A stretch of DNA of 64,000 nt from Lutibacter flavus (GTDB taxonomy: Bacteria > Bacteroidota > Bacteroidia > Flavobacteriales > Flavobacteriaceae): NCBI RefSeq assembly GCF_900188355.1, contig NZ_FZNX01000004.1:372001-436000 (forward strand), in the 5' to 3' direction. The stretch's first letter is position 1, and each line of letters starts with the position of its first letter. Under the pieces are notes generated by a model that worked only from the letters and a program-made list of their open reading frames with translations, was not told the origin of the DNA and searched no databases. Shown in pieces: positions 63,364 to 64,000 of the stretch. The translations under genes and the position numbers were made by a program.

Positions 63364-64000
63364 ATGACAGCATTACTTTACATCTTATTGGCAATTGTTG
63401 TTGCCGTAGCTATATGGCAGGTTGCAAGTATATTAAATTTAAAAAGTGTAATTGCTACAGAAAAAGATAATAATACACAAGGTATTTTATTTGCAGCTTT
63501 TGGAATTTTCTTTTATGGATTAATGATATTTTCTTTTGTGAAATATTCATCAATTTTATTACCAGATTCGGCGTCTCTTGAAGGAGAAAAATATGATACG
63601 TTGTATATGGTTACAATGGTATTAATTCTAGTAGTTCAGGCTATTACCCAATTTTTATTATTCTATTTTGCCTTTAAATATAGAGGTGTAAAAGGAAGAA
63701 AAGCATTGTTTTATGCCGACAGTCATAAATTAGAAATGATTTGGACAATTATTCCAGCAGTAGTGCTTGCAGGTTTAGTTCTTTACGGACTTTCTGTTTG
63801 GATTGATGTTATGGATCCTTCAGATGCTGAAAACCCGTTAATTGTAGAAGTATATGCAAAACAGTTTCAATGGGAAGCTAGGTATGCAGGAGAGGATAAT
63901 GAATTAGGATTGGCAAATGTTAGAAATATTAAAGGAATTAACACAATGGGTGTTGATATGACAGATAAGAATGCGTTAGATGATGTTCCGGTAAGAGAAC
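63364..64000 (+). CDS. coxB: cytochrome c oxidase subunit II (3' end cut off by the window edge)
   Basis: About 212 residues can be read before the window ends. Two membrane helices (about 2-22 and 42-60), a further one (about 80-102), then HKLEMIWTIIPAVVLAGLVLYGL, and the start of the CuA cupredoxin domain with EVYAKQFQWEARYAGED. The Cu ligands lie beyond the window. It is the expected partner of ACIII, which in this phylum usually sits next to the aa3-type oxidase genes. Its own -7 box and the preceding terminator set it apart from the act transcript. Confidence 0.94.
   Translation, partial: MTALLYILLAIVVAVAIWQVASILNLKSVIATEKDNNTQGILFAAFGIFFYGLMIFSFVKYSSILLPDSASLEGEKYDTLYMVTMVLILVVQAITQFLLFYFAFKYRGVKGRKALFYADSHKLEMIWTIIPAVVLAGLVLYGLSVWIDVMDPSDAENPLIVEVYAKQFQWEARYAGEDNELGLANVRNIKGINTMGVDMTDKNALDDVPVRE

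Overview
The window looks like a chromosomal segment of a marine-type Flavobacteriaceae (phylum Bacteroidota). The DNA is strongly AT-rich and promoters follow the Bacteroidota -7 consensus TAnnTTTG. Lineage markers include a PorP/SprF-family protein, the Alternative Complex III respiratory cluster, a GH92 lipoprotein mannosidase, a HYC_CC_PP protein, DUF6089, and a CBS-nadK-DUF6089-uppS-bamA-ompH-ompH-murI envelope cluster. I do not assign a genus. I saw no rRNA, tRNA, CRISPR array, prophage or transposase.

Layout. (1) 1-9.1 kb, mostly minus strand, is a loose accessory region: an MFS transporter cut by the left edge, an atypical SDR, a hybrid histidine kinase, an Asp/Glu racemase, a small membrane protein, an Asp/Asn-hydroxylase-like 2OG oxygenase, a GH92 mannosidase and a CorA transporter. 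It also holds two decayed genes, a remnant of the SDR and a cupin pseudogene. (2) 9.5-13.2 kb has a fatty-acid desaturase, a small membrane-protein pseudogene with an in-frame TGA, a DUF1295 protein and a tRNA-dihydrouridine synthase. (3) 13.4-18.9 kb is the leucine operon leuC-leuD-leuA-leuB. All three gaps hold repeats: inverted 7-nt-periodic arrays around a four-helix-bundle (S23-like) gene, palindromic REP-like sequences, and a gene-less version of the inverted heptad arrays. (4) 18.9-23.6 kb has an ABC ATPase and a permease/M1-aminopeptidase fusion. (5) 23.6-32.5 kb, minus strand, is a heavy-metal (probably copper-type) RND efflux cluster: HYC_CC_PP protein, CusA-like pump, TolC-like protein, HMA-MauE fusion, CusB-like adaptor, HMA protein and a Met/His-rich lipoprotein.

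(6) 32.7-35.1 kb has a PorP/SprF protein, a gamma-carbonic-anhydrase-like protein and murI. (7) 35.1-42.2 kb, minus strand, is the envelope cluster: CBS protein, NAD kinase, DUF6089, UppS, BamA and two OmpH/Skp-like chaperones, linked by start/stop overlaps. Divergent from it are pdxJ and an alpha/beta hydrolase. (8) 43.9-54.2 kb is protein quality control and replication: trigger factor, then a minus-strand block (DEAD-box helicase, M1 peptidase, unknown secreted protein), then clpP-clpX, dnaG (TTG start, zinc-ribbon cysteines missing) and a SPOR protein. (9) 54.3-64.0 kb is the plus-strand ACIII operon actA-B-C-D-E-F, a terminator, and the start of cytochrome c oxidase subunit II. ACIII would oxidise menaquinol and pass electrons through its c-type hemes to the oxidase. 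ActA has two extra cytochrome c domains and ActC carries a C-terminal helix-hairpin-helix tail.

The least explained feature is the pair of inverted heptad-repeat elements in the leucine operon, one containing a four-helix-bundle gene and one empty.
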